Shown here: positions 16,929 to 26,730 of the stretch, piece by piece
Numbering within the stretch: position 1 is the stretch's first letter
Layout: each line of letters begins with the position of its first letter
Source: Sulfurospirillum cavolei
Lineage (GTDB): Bacteria > Campylobacterota > Campylobacteria > Campylobacterales > Sulfurospirillaceae
Assembly: GCF_001548055.1 (NCBI RefSeq)
Contig: NZ_AP014724.1
Coordinates: 124,001-188,000 of the forward strand
Reading direction: 5' to 3'
DNA length: 64,000 nt
Program-made: the position numbers and the translations under genes
The notes under the pieces: generated by a model
What the model was told of the DNA's origin: nothing
The model's database searches: none
Seen by the model: only the letters and a program-made list of their open reading frames with translations

Positions 16929-17624
16929 TTACTTCTCCTTATGCAGATGCAATCCGCACTCTTTGTGTTCAGGGTTTTCCCACCACCATCTGCCTGCTCG
17001 TATATCTTCGCCCTCTTTTATGGCGCGTGTGCAGGGCTTACAGCCAATACTTTTAAAGCCTTTGGCGTACAAGGCATTGCTTGGAATCGCGCTTTCGCGC
17101 ATGTAACGTTCCACCTCTTCATCGCTAAAGTGCGCAAGTGGGTTGAATTTTAAAAGTTCAAATTTTCCGTCAAACTCAACTAATTTTGTTTCGCTCCTTG
17201 TCACAGACTGCGCGATGCGAATTCCGCTGATCCAACCGTCATACCCATCAAGTGCCTGCGCCAAAGGAATCAGCTTGCGTACATGGCAACACTCTTTGCG
17301 TAGCTTAATATCATCGAAGATGCCGTACTCGCCGACTTTGTCTTCCAAGGCTTTGATCGCTTCATCGTTGGCACTAAAGCGTTTGATCGTGATGCCAAAA
17401 AAAGCTTCGACCTCTTTTTCATAGGCGATGGATTCATCAAAAAGCTTATGCGTTTCAAGTGTAAAGACATCAAAATCGATGCCTGCTTTTTGTGCCAAAG
17501 CGATGTTGATGGCATCTTCGTTTTGATGACTAAACGCCAACGTCACCTTGAGCGATTTGCCACCGATGAGTTCTTGCAAAAGATGAATAGACTCTGCGAT
17601 TTTTGTTTCGTATGCGAGGCTCAT
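16929..17624 (-). CDS. cysH: CysH-type APS/PAPS reductase
   Basis: 231 residues from the ATG at 17624; that start overlaps the DUF2061 stop (ATGA) and has GGAGT upstream, so it beats a longer frame. The paired-cysteine motifs ECCHVRK and GCKPCTR are the [4Fe-4S] ligands of the APS-reducing type. No APS kinase gene is seen in the cluster, which fits direct APS reduction to sulfite. Confidence 0.9.
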   Translation of the reverse strand: MSLAYETKIAESIHLLQELIGGKSLKVTLAFSHQNEDAINIALAQKAGIDFDVFTLETHKLFDESIAYEKEVEAFFGITIKRFSANDEAIKALEDKVGEYGIFDDIKLRKECCHVRKLIPLAQALDGYDGWISGIRIAQSVTRSETKLVEFDGKFELLKFNPLAHFSDEEVERYMRESAIPSNALYAKGFKSIGCKPCTRAIKEGEDIRAGRWWWENPEHKECGLHLHKEK

Positions 17625-17845
17625 ATCTGATACTCCAACTCTTTTTGGCGACCAAAATTGATCTTGTTCCATGCCCGCTCATGAAAATAATAAAGCAAGG
17701 TTTTAGTGATGAGCTCAAATCCACCGATAGAGACAGCCGCAAGCGGACTTCCCGTGACGATAAAACTAATTAACATGGTATCAACAGTGCCAAGTGTTCT
17801 CCACGAGATTGCTTTTGCAACACTTCTTTTTTTATGTTCTACCAT
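17621..17845 (-). CDS. DUF2061 small membrane protein
   Basis: 74 residues of the DUF2061 family, with SWRTLGTVDTMLISFIVTG and a second hydrophobic stretch, and the conserved YYFHERAWNKI. The family recurs next to sulfate-assimilation genes; its function is unknown. It is the first gene of the ten-gene sulfur cluster and is coupled to cysH. Confidence 0.85.
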   Translation of the reverse strand: MVEHKKRSVAKAISWRTLGTVDTMLISFIVTGSPLAAVSIGGFELITKTLLYYFHERAWNKINFGRQKELEYQI

Positions 17846-17981
17846 GTCGACTCCTTTTAAATTTTCAGAATAATATCGGGTTTTTTAAATAATGTCAAGT
17901 AATATTATTAAAAAAGTCAAGATTAAAATCAGAGCAAAATTTTTTATACATATCTAAACCATAAGTGACGAAAAAAATAGT
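17846..17981 (-). promoter_or_regulatory. Promoter region of the sulfur operon
   Basis: An AT-rich gap between the histidine kinase stop and DUF2061. RBS AAAAGGAG lies just before the GTCGACATG start. Several TATTAT/AATATT steps could be a -10. No clear operator palindrome is seen. Confidence 0.4.
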
Positions 17982-19157
17982 TTAAAAAGAGATGCTAAAC
18001 GTTGAACCTTCGCCTTTGGTGGAGCTGATTTCAAGCCTGAAACCATTGGTTTTGCAGATGGTATTCACGATGTCCAAACCGATGCCAAAGCCGCCTTTAT
18101 CGCTGTTAGCGCGTTTATAACGCTTGGTGATGTCGCCTAGTTTTGAGCTTTCGATGCCGATGCCATTGTCTTTGACACGTAATTTTTCAGAGTCAAGCGT
18201 CACTTCGATGCTCCCCTCAAAGCGATTGTATTTGATGGCATTTGAAAGTAGGTTGTCGATGAGTTTACTCAGGCTCTCTTCGTTTACATGTAACGTTTTC
18301 TCTTCCAATTTGAGCGTTAAGTTGATCTGTTTGCTCGACATTAAATCCGCAAAGTATTCGAGGCGTTCAACGATTAGTTTTTTCACATCGACATCGCTTT
18401 TTTCCTCGTTTTGTTTGTCGTGAAGAAGCATGTAGCTGAGATTTCCGTACAAGGTTGCGATGCGTTTGGCACTCATTTCAATGCGTTTGCGCTTCTTTTC
18501 GTCCACGTTTTTGAGCGTGCTAATGCTCATCAAAATCGCCGTAATGGGTGTGTTAAGCTCATGCGTTGAGTCTTTGATGAAGGTGTCGAGCGTTTCGATC
18601 TCCGCTTTGATGGGCTTAAGAAACTGTTTGGCGAGCACGTAGCCTAAGAGTGTTGCAAAGGCAAGGCTCAAAAGAAGGTAAAGCACAACCTCTTGCTTGA
18701 TCGCGCTGATAACACCCGAGACGTGAGCTTTTTTGATGACAATGTCATGGACGCCAAGATGGTGTTCTGCGCTACCGTCCACATAAAAAAAACTGTCATC
18801 TTTGAGGTAAAATTTTTGCGAAAAATCGACATCGTCATTGAAGGTTACATGTAAAGGTTTGTGCTTTGCTCCAAAGAGCGCTACTTGGTAGCCTTCATCG
18901 ATGCTAAAGCACTGTTCGATGGGCTTTTGATTAAAACAGCTCTCAAGCGTGTTGTCTTCCATCATGTGCGCGGAGATGATTTTGTGCGAGATAGAAGAGG
19001 CGGTAGCACGCATTTTAAGCGCGTCATTTTCACGCATATTTTTCATCTCAATGGTGTAAAACATACCCGCTAAGATGAAGATAAACGTGTAGATGGAGAG
19101 CAGGTAAATGAGTAAAAAACGAATGAGGGAGCGTTTTTCATAGTGACTTAAAGACAT
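17982..19157 (-). CDS. Sensor histidine kinase (metal-type two-component system)
   Basis: 391 residues from the ATG at 19157 (GGGG RBS). Two membrane helices (about 10-32 and 155-178) frame a periplasmic sensor of about 120 residues. The kinase core has H-box STHELNTPITAIL, N-box DNLLSNAIKYN, and glycine boxes KDNGIGIES and GFGIGLDIV. It overlaps the response-regulator gene. Its place opposite a CusA-type efflux operon suggests copper/silver or other metal sensing. Confidence 0.87.
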   Translation of the reverse strand: MSLSHYEKRSLIRFLLIYLLSIYTFIFILAGMFYTIEMKNMRENDALKMRATASSISHKIISAHMMEDNTLESCFNQKPIEQCFSIDEGYQVALFGAKHKPLHVTFNDDVDFSQKFYLKDDSFFYVDGSAEHHLGVHDIVIKKAHVSGVISAIKQEVVLYLLLSLAFATLLGYVLAKQFLKPIKAEIETLDTFIKDSTHELNTPITAILMSISTLKNVDEKKRKRIEMSAKRIATLYGNLSYMLLHDKQNEEKSDVDVKKLIVERLEYFADLMSSKQINLTLKLEEKTLHVNEESLSKLIDNLLSNAIKYNRFEGSIEVTLDSEKLRVKDNGIGIESSKLGDITKRYKRANSDKGGFGIGLDIVNTICKTNGFRLEISSTKGEGSTFSISF

Positions 19158-19800
19158 ACCCGACCCCTTTTGTGTTCTCAATCAACGCTTCAAGCCCGTA
19201 ACTGCGCAGGTTTTTGATGTAAGTACGCACCGTCGCATACGTCGGCACTTCTTCAAAGCGCCACACCTCTTCGATGATCTCTTCAAAACTGAGCACACGG
19301 TTTTTGTTGTGTAAAAAATACTCCAAAAGTTGCGCCTCTTTTTTGCGAAGTTTATACGCTGTCTCAGGCGTGATAATCTCGTAATTAGCAGAGTCAAAAA
19401 AAAGCTCAGGGGTAAGTGTGATGCGCTCGTTTGTATCGATATTGTGCAGTTTTTTCGTACGCTCAATGCGCACTAAAAGCTCTTCAAGGTCAAACGGTTT
19501 TTTGAGGTAATCCTCCGCACCCAAAGCAAAGCCTTTTTTCACATCGCTGATCTGGTCAAGTGAGGTTATGAAGATGACAGGCGTGCTAATGTGGGCGTTT
19601 TTGATCTCGCTTAGAAGCTCAAAACCGTTCAGGCTTGGGACGTTGATGTCAAGAAGCAAGAGGTCAAACTTGTCCTCAAAAATGGCATGAAGTGCCTCTT
19701 TGCCATCAAAAAAGAGTTTTACATGTAAACCATGTTCACACAAGAACTCTTCGATAATTTCGCTAAGAACGGGGTCATCTTCTAAGAGTAAGATTTTCAT
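19138..19800 (-). CDS. OmpR-family response regulator
   Basis: 220 residues from MKILLLEDD. The receiver has the phosphoacceptor in LLLLDINVPSLNG, Thr in VIFITSL and Lys in YLKKPFDL; the C-terminal winged helix ends GVGYVFKSL. It forms a pair with the overlapping kinase and probably activates the divergent efflux operon. A TTACATGTAA palindrome lies inside. Confidence 0.9.
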   Translation of the reverse strand: MKILLLEDDPVLSEIIEEFLCEHGLHVKLFFDGKEALHAIFEDKFDLLLLDINVPSLNGFELLSEIKNAHISTPVIFITSLDQISDVKKGFALGAEDYLKKPFDLEELLVRIERTKKLHNIDTNERITLTPELFFDSANYEIITPETAYKLRKKEAQLLEYFLHNKNRVLSFEEIIEEVWRFEEVPTYATVRTYIKNLRSYGLEALIENTKGVGYVFKSL

Positions 19801-19879
19801 AAGAAGCATTATACACGCATTCCACAAATATTCCACACACACTTTTTATACTGCTTGCATTATTTCACAAGGAGTATGA

Positions 19880-20266
19880 ATGAAAAAGCTATTCGTAGCG
19901 ATTTTTGCGGTGTTGTTAGGACTAAGCGGGGCATTTGCCGCTGAAGCGTTGTCTAAAAAGGGTATGGCAGGTCCATTGGAAGTGGAGTACAGCAGTGAGA
20001 AGCCTCTAACGCAGGGCATGAATATGATCAACATCAAAGTCAAAGAGAACGGCAAAGAGATCAAAGATGCGAAAGTAAGCGTTACCGCTTCGATGCCAGC
20101 GATGCCGGGTATGCCAGCGATGGAGCAAAGTTCTGAGGCGATGTTTATGAATGGTGCGTATATGGCGCATGTGGTCTTTTCAATGAACGGAACGTGGCAG
20201 CTTAGCATTGTCATCGAAACCGCTGATGGCAAAAAACAACGCTTAAAATCAAGCGTTAACCTCTAA
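19880..20266 (+). CDS. FixH/YtkA-like exported protein, Met-rich
   Basis: 128 residues: signal peptide (about 1-21, ending AFAAE), then an immunoglobulin-like YtkA/FixH-type domain. A methionine-rich run of short pieces (SMPAMPGMPAM, MFMNGAYM) lies at about 75-100 and could bind Cu(I) or Ag(I). First gene of the efflux operon; its stop overlaps the next start. Periplasmic metal handling is inferred. Confidence 0.75.
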   Translation: MKKLFVAIFAVLLGLSGAFAAEALSKKGMAGPLEVEYSSEKPLTQGMNMINIKVKENGKEIKDAKVSVTASMPAMPGMPAMEQSSEAMFMNGAYMAHVVFSMNGTWQLSIVIETADGKKQRLKSSVNL

Positions 20267-21450
20267 TGAAACGCGTCATTTTAACGCTCGTAGCCCTTGC
20301 GGGCTACGCTTTGGCGCAGAGTGAGCTGACTTCGTTAGCCTTTAGTCACAACCATGAGCTCAAAGCCCTTGAAGATGAGGTGAGCGCGCTAGAATATGAG
20401 GTTGATCTAAGCAAGATTTGGGAAAACCCTATGCTCTCTCTTGGGGTCAACGACATCTTTTTAAATGAGCCGCTTGTTCGAAATAAAGATGCCCAAAATG
20501 AGGCGATCTCTCTTTCTCAGAAGATTCCAACGGGTGGAAAGCTCGACATCAAAGAGTCGATTGCCATGCAAGATGTGGCGATCAAAAAGCTAGAACTCAA
20601 AGCCAAAAAACTGGAGATGCAACAAGAGATCGGTGTATTGGAGCAAAACTACATTCGTATCAACCAAGACTTAGCATTAGTTGCAAAGTATGAGAAAATC
20701 TTGGAAGATCTCAAAAACGCCCACCTTGCTTACAATACCACAGCCGCGCACTATGTCGATACGCTGAACAATACGATTTTGCAAAAAAATCTAGCCATCG
20801 AGAAAAAGACATTGCTTCGTGACAAATCGTCCATAGAGCGAAAGTTAGAGAGCATCATCATCGTTCCTGTGCCAAAAATGAGCGGAAATGAGGGCTTGTT
20901 GCCTTACACGCTGAGCGATGAAGAGAAACTTTTGGAAAAGACGCCAAAGCTTCAGATACAGACGTTGCAAAGTGCGAAAGAGTTACTCAATCTACGCTAT
21001 GAAAAAGCAAATAAAACGCCTGATGTCACGGTAACTTTGGGCTACAACCGACGTGAAAGCAGAGATGACTATGCGTTTATCGGGTTTTCCATACCGCTTC
21101 CGATTTATGGCAAAGAGAACGCTTCCATTCAAAAAGCCACACTCACGCATTCTGCTTCGGAGCAAAGTGTGCTTAACACGCACAAACAGCTGCTATTTGA
21201 GCTAAAAGACGAGCTTTTGAACAAAGAGCTTCAGTACGACAAACTCTCGCTTGCCAAAGAGGTGTTGCATGAAAACGAGAAGATGTACGAAGTGCTTCAA
21301 AGCACCGCACTGTCTCAAAACGACGCACTTTTGAGCCTTTTAAATGTCCTCACTCAGATGCTTGAAGCGCAAAAACAGATCAACGCTTATAGCTTCGCGT
21401 ATAACGAGTCTATCATCAAAATCTACACGCTTTTAGGAGAGCCGCTATGA
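20266..21450 (+). CDS. TolC-family outer membrane efflux protein
   Basis: 394 residues: signal peptide, then long alpha-helical heptad stretches typical of CusC/TolC proteins, with a short form of the repeat. It should form the outer membrane exit duct for the RND pump encoded next. The stop overlaps the adaptor start by four bases. Confidence 0.85.
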   Translation: MKRVILTLVALAGYALAQSELTSLAFSHNHELKALEDEVSALEYEVDLSKIWENPMLSLGVNDIFLNEPLVRNKDAQNEAISLSQKIPTGGKLDIKESIAMQDVAIKKLELKAKKLEMQQEIGVLEQNYIRINQDLALVAKYEKILEDLKNAHLAYNTTAAHYVDTLNNTILQKNLAIEKKTLLRDKSSIERKLESIIIVPVPKMSGNEGLLPYTLSDEEKLLEKTPKLQIQTLQSAKELLNLRYEKANKTPDVTVTLGYNRRESRDDYAFIGFSIPLPIYGKENASIQKATLTHSASEQSVLNTHKQLLFELKDELLNKELQYDKLSLAKEVLHENEKMYEVLQSTALSQNDALLSLLNVLTQMLEAQKQINAYSFAYNESIIKIYTLLGEPL

Positions 21451-22433
21451 AATTGACCACTCTTTTTTTAACCGCACTTTTGTGTTTAAGCGCGCCGCTA
21501 AGCGCCAAGCAGGCTTTCAATGTCAAAACCGTCGAAGTGAAAAAAGTCCTTGAAGGCTCCGCGAAAGAGTTTTACGGCTACACCAAAGCCAATGAAGAGA
21601 GTGTGAAAGAGATCGCGCTTCGTTATGACGCGTTTATTGAGCAACTCTATGTGAACAAAAACTTTTTACATGTAAAGAAAGGCGAACCGCTTGCGAAGCT
21701 CTATTCGCAAGAGATTTACACCGCGGAGTTGGAGCTTGTAAACGCTGGACGCATCAAAAGTGAGAGCATGGTACAAAGCATCGCGCAAAAGCTTAAGCTC
21801 TTAGGGGTCGATGAAAAAACCATCTCGAAGATTATGGCAGATAAAAATGTGCCTGAGTCCATCACCATCGTTTCGCCTTATAGCGGCATCGTCACCCAAA
21901 AAGCAGTCAATCAAGGCGCGTTCGTTCCCAAAGGAATGAAACTTTACGAGATCAGCGACTATACGAGCTTATGGCTCATCGTCAAAGTCTATGAAAAAGA
22001 CCTAGAATTCGTCAAACGTGCACAAAATGCGGACATATTTTTTGATATGAGCTCCAAGCCTTATAAAGCCAAAATCGATTTTATCTACCCTAAGGTTGAT
22101 CCGCAAACCAAAAGCGTGGATGTGCGTTTGGTGATAGAGAATAAAGAGCTTGAAATCTACGAAAACGCGTTTGCTAAAGCACGTTTTGGAACCGCCAAGC
22201 GCGAGTACCTAGCCCTTCCAAAAAGTGCGGTGATGACCAAAGGGGCTAAGACGAGTGTATTTGTCAAAGGCGAATTTGAAGGCGAGTATGAGCCTAGAGA
22301 GATCGAAGCCAAACGGCTGAACAATGACACTTTTGAGATTCTCTCAGGACTCAAAGAGGGCGATGTGGTAGTTGCCAACGCGCTTTTCATGTTTGATGCC
22401 GACGCGCAAAACAACGGTGGAGCAATGCAATGA
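21447..22433 (+). CDS. CusB-type periplasmic adaptor
   Basis: 328 residues: signal peptide, barrel-sandwich halves around residues 45-75 and 140-170 (SPYSGIVTQKAVNQGAFV), a helical hairpin between, and a C-terminal beta-barrel. It bridges pump and duct. It lacks the N-terminal Met-rich extension of E. coli CusB. Coupled by overlap to genes on both sides. Confidence 0.87.
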   Translation: MKLTTLFLTALLCLSAPLSAKQAFNVKTVEVKKVLEGSAKEFYGYTKANEESVKEIALRYDAFIEQLYVNKNFLHVKKGEPLAKLYSQEIYTAELELVNAGRIKSESMVQSIAQKLKLLGVDEKTISKIMADKNVPESITIVSPYSGIVTQKAVNQGAFVPKGMKLYEISDYTSLWLIVKVYEKDLEFVKRAQNADIFFDMSSKPYKAKIDFIYPKVDPQTKSVDVRLVIENKELEIYENAFAKARFGTAKREYLALPKSAVMTKGAKTSVFVKGEFEGEYEPREIEAKRLNNDTFEILSGLKEGDVVVANALFMFDADAQNNGGAMQ

Positions 22434-25400
22434 TAGAGTCTATCATTGAAAAAAGCGTCAAAAACAAAGCGCTTTTACTGATCGCTTTGCTCATTGCCGC
22501 ATTTGTGTCGTTTTGGGCGATCAAACAAACCCCACTCGATGCCTTGCCAGACCTCACACCACCGCAAGTCATCGTCAACGTCAAGTATTTGGGGCAATCC
22601 CCCAAAATCATCGAAGATCAGATCATTTATGAGCTGACCAATGCTCTTTTGGCGACTGCCAAAACCAAAACGGTGCGCGCGTTTACCTCGTATGAAAATG
22701 CCATCGTTTACATCATCTTTGAAGAGGGAACCGACCTTTACTGGGCTCGGGATCGGGTCAATGAAGTCATCCAAAATGTCTCCAAAAATGCCCCTAAAAA
22801 CGCGACCATCAAGCTAGGTCCTGATGCGACGGGCATTGGGTGGGCGTTTGAGTATGCGCTTACGTCTAAAAACAGAAGTCTAGATGATCTACGAAGCATT
22901 CAAGACTACCTTTACCGCTACGCGCTTTTAGGCGTTGAGGGCGTGAGTGAAGTGGCGAGTGTGGGCGGATATGTCAAAGACTATGAAGTCACCTTGCGTC
23001 AAGAAGCGCTTTACAAGTACGACCTGAGCATTGACGATCTGATGAACGCACTGTCTAAAAACAACAATGACCTCGGCGGGCGCGTGGTGCTTGAAAACGG
23101 CTTTGAGCAGATCGTTCAAGCCCGTGGTTTTGCACGCTCATTGGACGAGATAGCAGGCATTACCATCAAAACGGTGAATGGCATTCCACTCAAACTCTCC
23201 GACATCGCCGATGTGCGTGTAGTTCCAACTTATCGCAGCGGCATGGCAGAACTCAACGGCGAGGGTGAAGTGGTCGGCGGTGTCGTCGTCGTGCGTTACA
23301 AAGAGAACGCGTACAAGGTCATTCAAGCGGTCAAAGAGAAGCTCGCTTCGTTACATGTAAACGATGTGGAAGTGGTCACGACGTACGACAGGAGCGATCT
23401 CATCACCAAAGCGATCAACAACCTCAAACGTGCCCTTTTTGAGGAGAGCATCGTGGTTTTGGCGGTGGTGATGCTTTTCTTATTGCACTTTAGAAGCGCA
23501 CTGGTCGCCATCATTGTTCTGCCCCTTACCATTGCTTTGACCTTTTTGTGTATGAAGCTTTTTGGGCTGGAGTCAAACATTATGAGTTTGGGTGGCATTG
23601 CCATTGCCATTGGTGCGATGGTCGATGCGTGCATTGTGATGATCGAAAATGTCCATAAAAAACTCTCGCACGGCGAGATCAACGATGAGGCGGAGCGTAA
23701 AGCTATCATCATCGCTTCGTCGAAGCAAGTGGGTCGCCCGATCTTTTTTGCACTTTTGCTTATCGTGGTGAGTTTCTTGCCCATCTTTGCTCTGAGTGGT
23801 CAAGAAGGAGCGCTTTTTAAACCGTTGGCGTACACGAAAACCTTTGCGATGCTCATCGGTGCGGTGCTTTCCATCACCTTGGTTCCGCTTTTGATGCTCT
23901 TTTTTGTCAAAGGAAAAATCCTTGAAGAGCATAAAAATCCGCTCAATCGTCTGTTTATCTGGCTGTACGCACCGCTTTTAAAACTGCACATGCGTTTTTG
24001 GTACGTGGCGATAGTGGCGTTTGTTGGCTTTTTGGTGCTGGGTTATCACACCTACACCAAACAGCGTTGGGAGTTTATGCCCCCACTCAACGAGCAGACA
24101 TTTATGTATATGCCGGTCACTCCTTTTGGCATCAGCGTTGAGCTTGCCAAAGAGTACGCACAACAAAGCAATGCGATTATCAAAAGTTTTCCAGAGGTGG
24201 AGAGTACCTTTGCCAAATCAGGGCGCGCCGAGAGTGCGACAGACCCTGCGCCGCTTTCGATGATCGAGACGATCATACAGCTTAAGCCCAAAGAGCAGTG
24301 GAGGGCGGGTATGACGTACGAAAAGCTTCGAGACGAGATGAATGAAGCACTGCAACTGCGAGGGCTGACCAACTCATGGACGTATCCGATCCGCGGGCGC
24401 ATCGACATGCTCATCACAGGCATACGCACACCGCTTGGCATCAAACTCTACGGCGATAATGACCAAGCCTTAGAAGAGAGTGCGAACAAGATCGCTAGTG
24501 TGTTGGCGAACTATGCGGGAACGAAAAGCGTTTTTGCCGACAAAGCCAACAGTGGTTACTACTTGAATTTAACGCTGAAACCTGAAAACATTGCCGCGTA
24601 CGGTCTTACGAAAGAGGAAATTCTAAATTTTGTCGACAACGCCATCGGCGGCTCAAAGATGAGCACGTTTTACCAAGGCATTGAGCGTTATGCGATCACG
24701 CTAAGGCTGGAAGAGCAGAGTCGTAAAGACCTGAATGCCATCAGCGATTTGACCATTAAAACAGCGTATGGTTTCCAACGCTTAGGGCATTTTGTAGAGC
24801 TTAGTTACGATGTGGGGGCGAGTGAGCTCAAGTCCGAAATGGGCAAAAAGGTCAACTACATCTACATCACGCTTCAAGAGGGTTTTTCGTCCAAAACCTA
24901 TAAAGATGAAGCCAGTAAGCTCTTAAAAGAGAGTGTGGAGCTTCCAACAGGTTTTTACATCGGTTGGGCAGGCGAGAGCGAGTACCTAGAGAGTGCGATG
25001 GAGCGTTTGCAGTTCATTCTTCCTTTGACACTGCTCATCACATTTATGCTCATCTACTTAGGGCTTGGTTCGTTTAAAAACGCGCTTTTGGTCTTTTTGA
25101 CCTTGCCACTCGCGGCGGTGGGTGGGTTTTTGTATGTGGACTACCTAAACTTTAACCTCTCCATTGCCGTCATCGTAGGCTTTTTAGCGCTCATTGGCAT
25201 CGCGGTGGAAACGGCAATCGTGATGATCATCTACCTTGAAGAAGCGATGTTACATGTAAAAGAAAGAACGGCAAAAAACATTCAAGAAGCCATCTTTGAA
25301 GGTGCTGTTTTAAGGGTACGCCCGAAACTAATGACCGTTTTCGCCATCCTTGGAGGACTTTTACCCATTATGTGGCTGGATGGTGTTGGAAGCGAAGTCA

Positions 25401-25507
25401 TGCAACGCATCGCCGCCCCGATGATCGGCGGCGTGGTCAGTTCGGCGATACTCACGCTTTTGGTGATTCCCGTTTTGTATTATAAGATGCAGAAAATCGA
25501 GGAGTGA
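22430..25507 (+). CDS. CusA/CzcA-type heavy-metal RND pump
   Basis: 1025 residues, the usual HME-RND length, with twelve membrane helices and two large periplasmic loops. The charged helix 4 motif GAMVDACIVMIENVHKKL is typical of CusA/CzcA proteins. A proton-driven pump for metal ions, probably monovalent copper or silver given the Met-rich partner 19880-20266; divalent substrates are not excluded. Last gene of the operon, with two TTACATGTAA copies inside. Confidence 0.9.
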   Translation: MIESIIEKSVKNKALLLIALLIAAFVSFWAIKQTPLDALPDLTPPQVIVNVKYLGQSPKIIEDQIIYELTNALLATAKTKTVRAFTSYENAIVYIIFEEGTDLYWARDRVNEVIQNVSKNAPKNATIKLGPDATGIGWAFEYALTSKNRSLDDLRSIQDYLYRYALLGVEGVSEVASVGGYVKDYEVTLRQEALYKYDLSIDDLMNALSKNNNDLGGRVVLENGFEQIVQARGFARSLDEIAGITIKTVNGIPLKLSDIADVRVVPTYRSGMAELNGEGEVVGGVVVVRYKENAYKVIQAVKEKLASLHVNDVEVVTTYDRSDLITKAINNLKRALFEESIVVLAVVMLFLLHFRSALVAIIVLPLTIALTFLCMKLFGLESNIMSLGGIAIAIGAMVDACIVMIENVHKKLSHGEINDEAERKAIIIASSKQVGRPIFFALLLIVVSFLPIFALSGQEGALFKPLAYTKTFAMLIGAVLSITLVPLLMLFFVKGKILEEHKNPLNRLFIWLYAPLLKLHMRFWYVAIVAFVGFLVLGYHTYTKQRWEFMPPLNEQTFMYMPVTPFGISVELAKEYAQQSNAIIKSFPEVESTFAKSGRAESATDPAPLSMIETIIQLKPKEQWRAGMTYEKLRDEMNEALQLRGLTNSWTYPIRGRIDMLITGIRTPLGIKLYGDNDQALEESANKIASVLANYAGTKSVFADKANSGYYLNLTLKPENIAAYGLTKEEILNFVDNAIGGSKMSTFYQGIERYAITLRLEEQSRKDLNAISDLTIKTAYGFQRLGHFVELSYDVGASELKSEMGKKVNYIYITLQEGFSSKTYKDEASKLLKESVELPTGFYIGWAGESEYLESAMERLQFILPLTLLITFMLIYLGLGSFKNALLVFLTLPLAAVGGFLYVDYLNFNLSIAVIVGFLALIGIAVETAIVMIIYLEEAMLHVKERTAKNIQEAIFEGAVLRVRPKLMTVFAILGGLLPIMWLDGVGSEVMQRIAAPMIGGVVSSAILTLLVIPVLYYKMQKIEE

Positions 25508-25513
25508 AAGGGG

Positions 25514-25545
25514 TTTACATGTAAGGATTTTTCCTTACATGTAAA
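25514..25545 (+). terminator. Hairpin made of two TTACATGTAA copies
   Basis: TTTACATGTAAGGA and TCCTTACATGTAAA form a perfect 14-base stem around TTTT, seven bases after the pump stop. It probably ends the efflux operon and is built entirely from two copies of the window-wide palindrome. Confidence 0.6.
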
Positions 25546-25576
25546 GAATTAGTTCAAAGATAAACTTTTATATTTT

Positions 25577-26032
25577 CTATTGCTTTTGTTCTTCTTTCCG
25601 CTTAAAGTATTCTGCCAATGTATCTAATTTCTTTACAGTTTTATTTTTACAAAAAAGTTGTGCAACACTATAGAGAAAAACGACATAAATAATGATTGGG
25701 ATCATTAGTAAAAAAGCTGAAAAAAGCATTAATGCGTAAAGTACATCAGTCACATTTTTTAAAAATGGCACATAGTAATGAGACCCTTGCATATTACCTT
25801 CATTCCATCCAATGGCATTAAAAAAAAGCAGAAAATTAATCGCAAGAATAATAGTAAAGGTGTATTTGCAAACTTTTGGTTTGTATTTTGCAATGAGAAA
25901 AGTTATAAAGGCTATAAAAATATCTATGATTAATAATGTCAATAATCCAATAGAATCTTTTCCAAAGTTGTCTAACCTAACGATAATGATAGATCCTATG
26001 AGGCATAATATAACGACTACTAAATTTTTCAT
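25577..26032 (-). CDS. Unknown four-helix membrane protein
   Basis: 151 residues with four clear hydrophobic helices and a lysine-rich cytoplasmic tail (EYFKRKEEQKQ). Codon use is AT-rich compared with both neighbours. No family recognised. It stands alone between two operons and could be a recent acquisition. Confidence 0.6.
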   Translation of the reverse strand: MKNLVVVILCLIGSIIIVRLDNFGKDSIGLLTLLIIDIFIAFITFLIAKYKPKVCKYTFTIILAINFLLFFNAIGWNEGNMQGSHYYVPFLKNVTDVLYALMLFSAFLLMIPIIIYVVFLYSVAQLFCKNKTVKKLDTLAEYFKRKEEQKQ

Positions 26033-26127
26033 CTAAATTTACTCCTTAGATAAAGAATAAAAAAAGCATGTTTAAATTTTTGTATGTTTAAGATTTATTC
26101 CTTTCTTCCAACGAACAAAAACCACCC

Positions 26128-26631
26128 TTACCTCTGTGAAATCCCCACAAATTGGCTTAAAATTCTTCTCAAGCTTTCCTCTTCGATGGGTTTGTCGTAG
26201 GTGGCAATGATCTCTCTGGGGGCTACGATGGCGCCGAGTTTGGAAAATTGCGTGCGCATCGCGTTGCACACGTCGTTACCGCCGCTTCCCGAATGTGTGG
26301 CGAGTTGAACGTATTTGAGCGCAAAGAGTTCGCGAAAACTCTCGCCGCTTCTAGAGAGCCATGCGACGATGTTGGTTAAAACGGGCGGGATGGAGTAGTT
26401 GTATTCGGGTGCGACGATGATGTAGCCGGTCGCTTTTTTCATTGTCTCGGATAGGGTAAGGACGGCACTTGGAATCCCCTGTGCGGCTTCTTTGTCGGTG
26501 TCGTACATCGTCACGTTCAAATCGACCACGTTAATGATCTCGCTTTTGAGGTGCATCGTTTCTAGCGTTTGTCGGATTTTGCGTGCTAAGTTCATATTTT
26601 CATTTAAACTTGCGACTAAAATGGTATACAT
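26128..26631 (-). CDS. NADPH-dependent FMN reductase family protein
   Basis: 167 residues from the ATG at 26631 (AAGGA upstream). Flavodoxin-like fold with the family signature VAPEYNYSIPPVLTNIVAWLSR. Such enzymes reduce FMN, quinones or azo/chromate compounds with NAD(P)H; the substrate is unknown. Confidence 0.8.
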   Translation of the reverse strand: MYTILVASLNENMNLARKIRQTLETMHLKSEIINVVDLNVTMYDTDKEAAQGIPSAVLTLSETMKKATGYIIVAPEYNYSIPPVLTNIVAWLSRSGESFRELFALKYVQLATHSGSGGNDVCNAMRTQFSKLGAIVAPREIIATYDKPIEEESLRRILSQFVGISQR

Positions 26632-26730
26632 GTTCAATCCTTCTTCGTAAAATAGAATACGTACATTGTACTCCCGCTAGGTCATGGCGCAACTAAACTT
26701 TGTGCGTAATCGTTTTTTTAAAGGTTTCTT

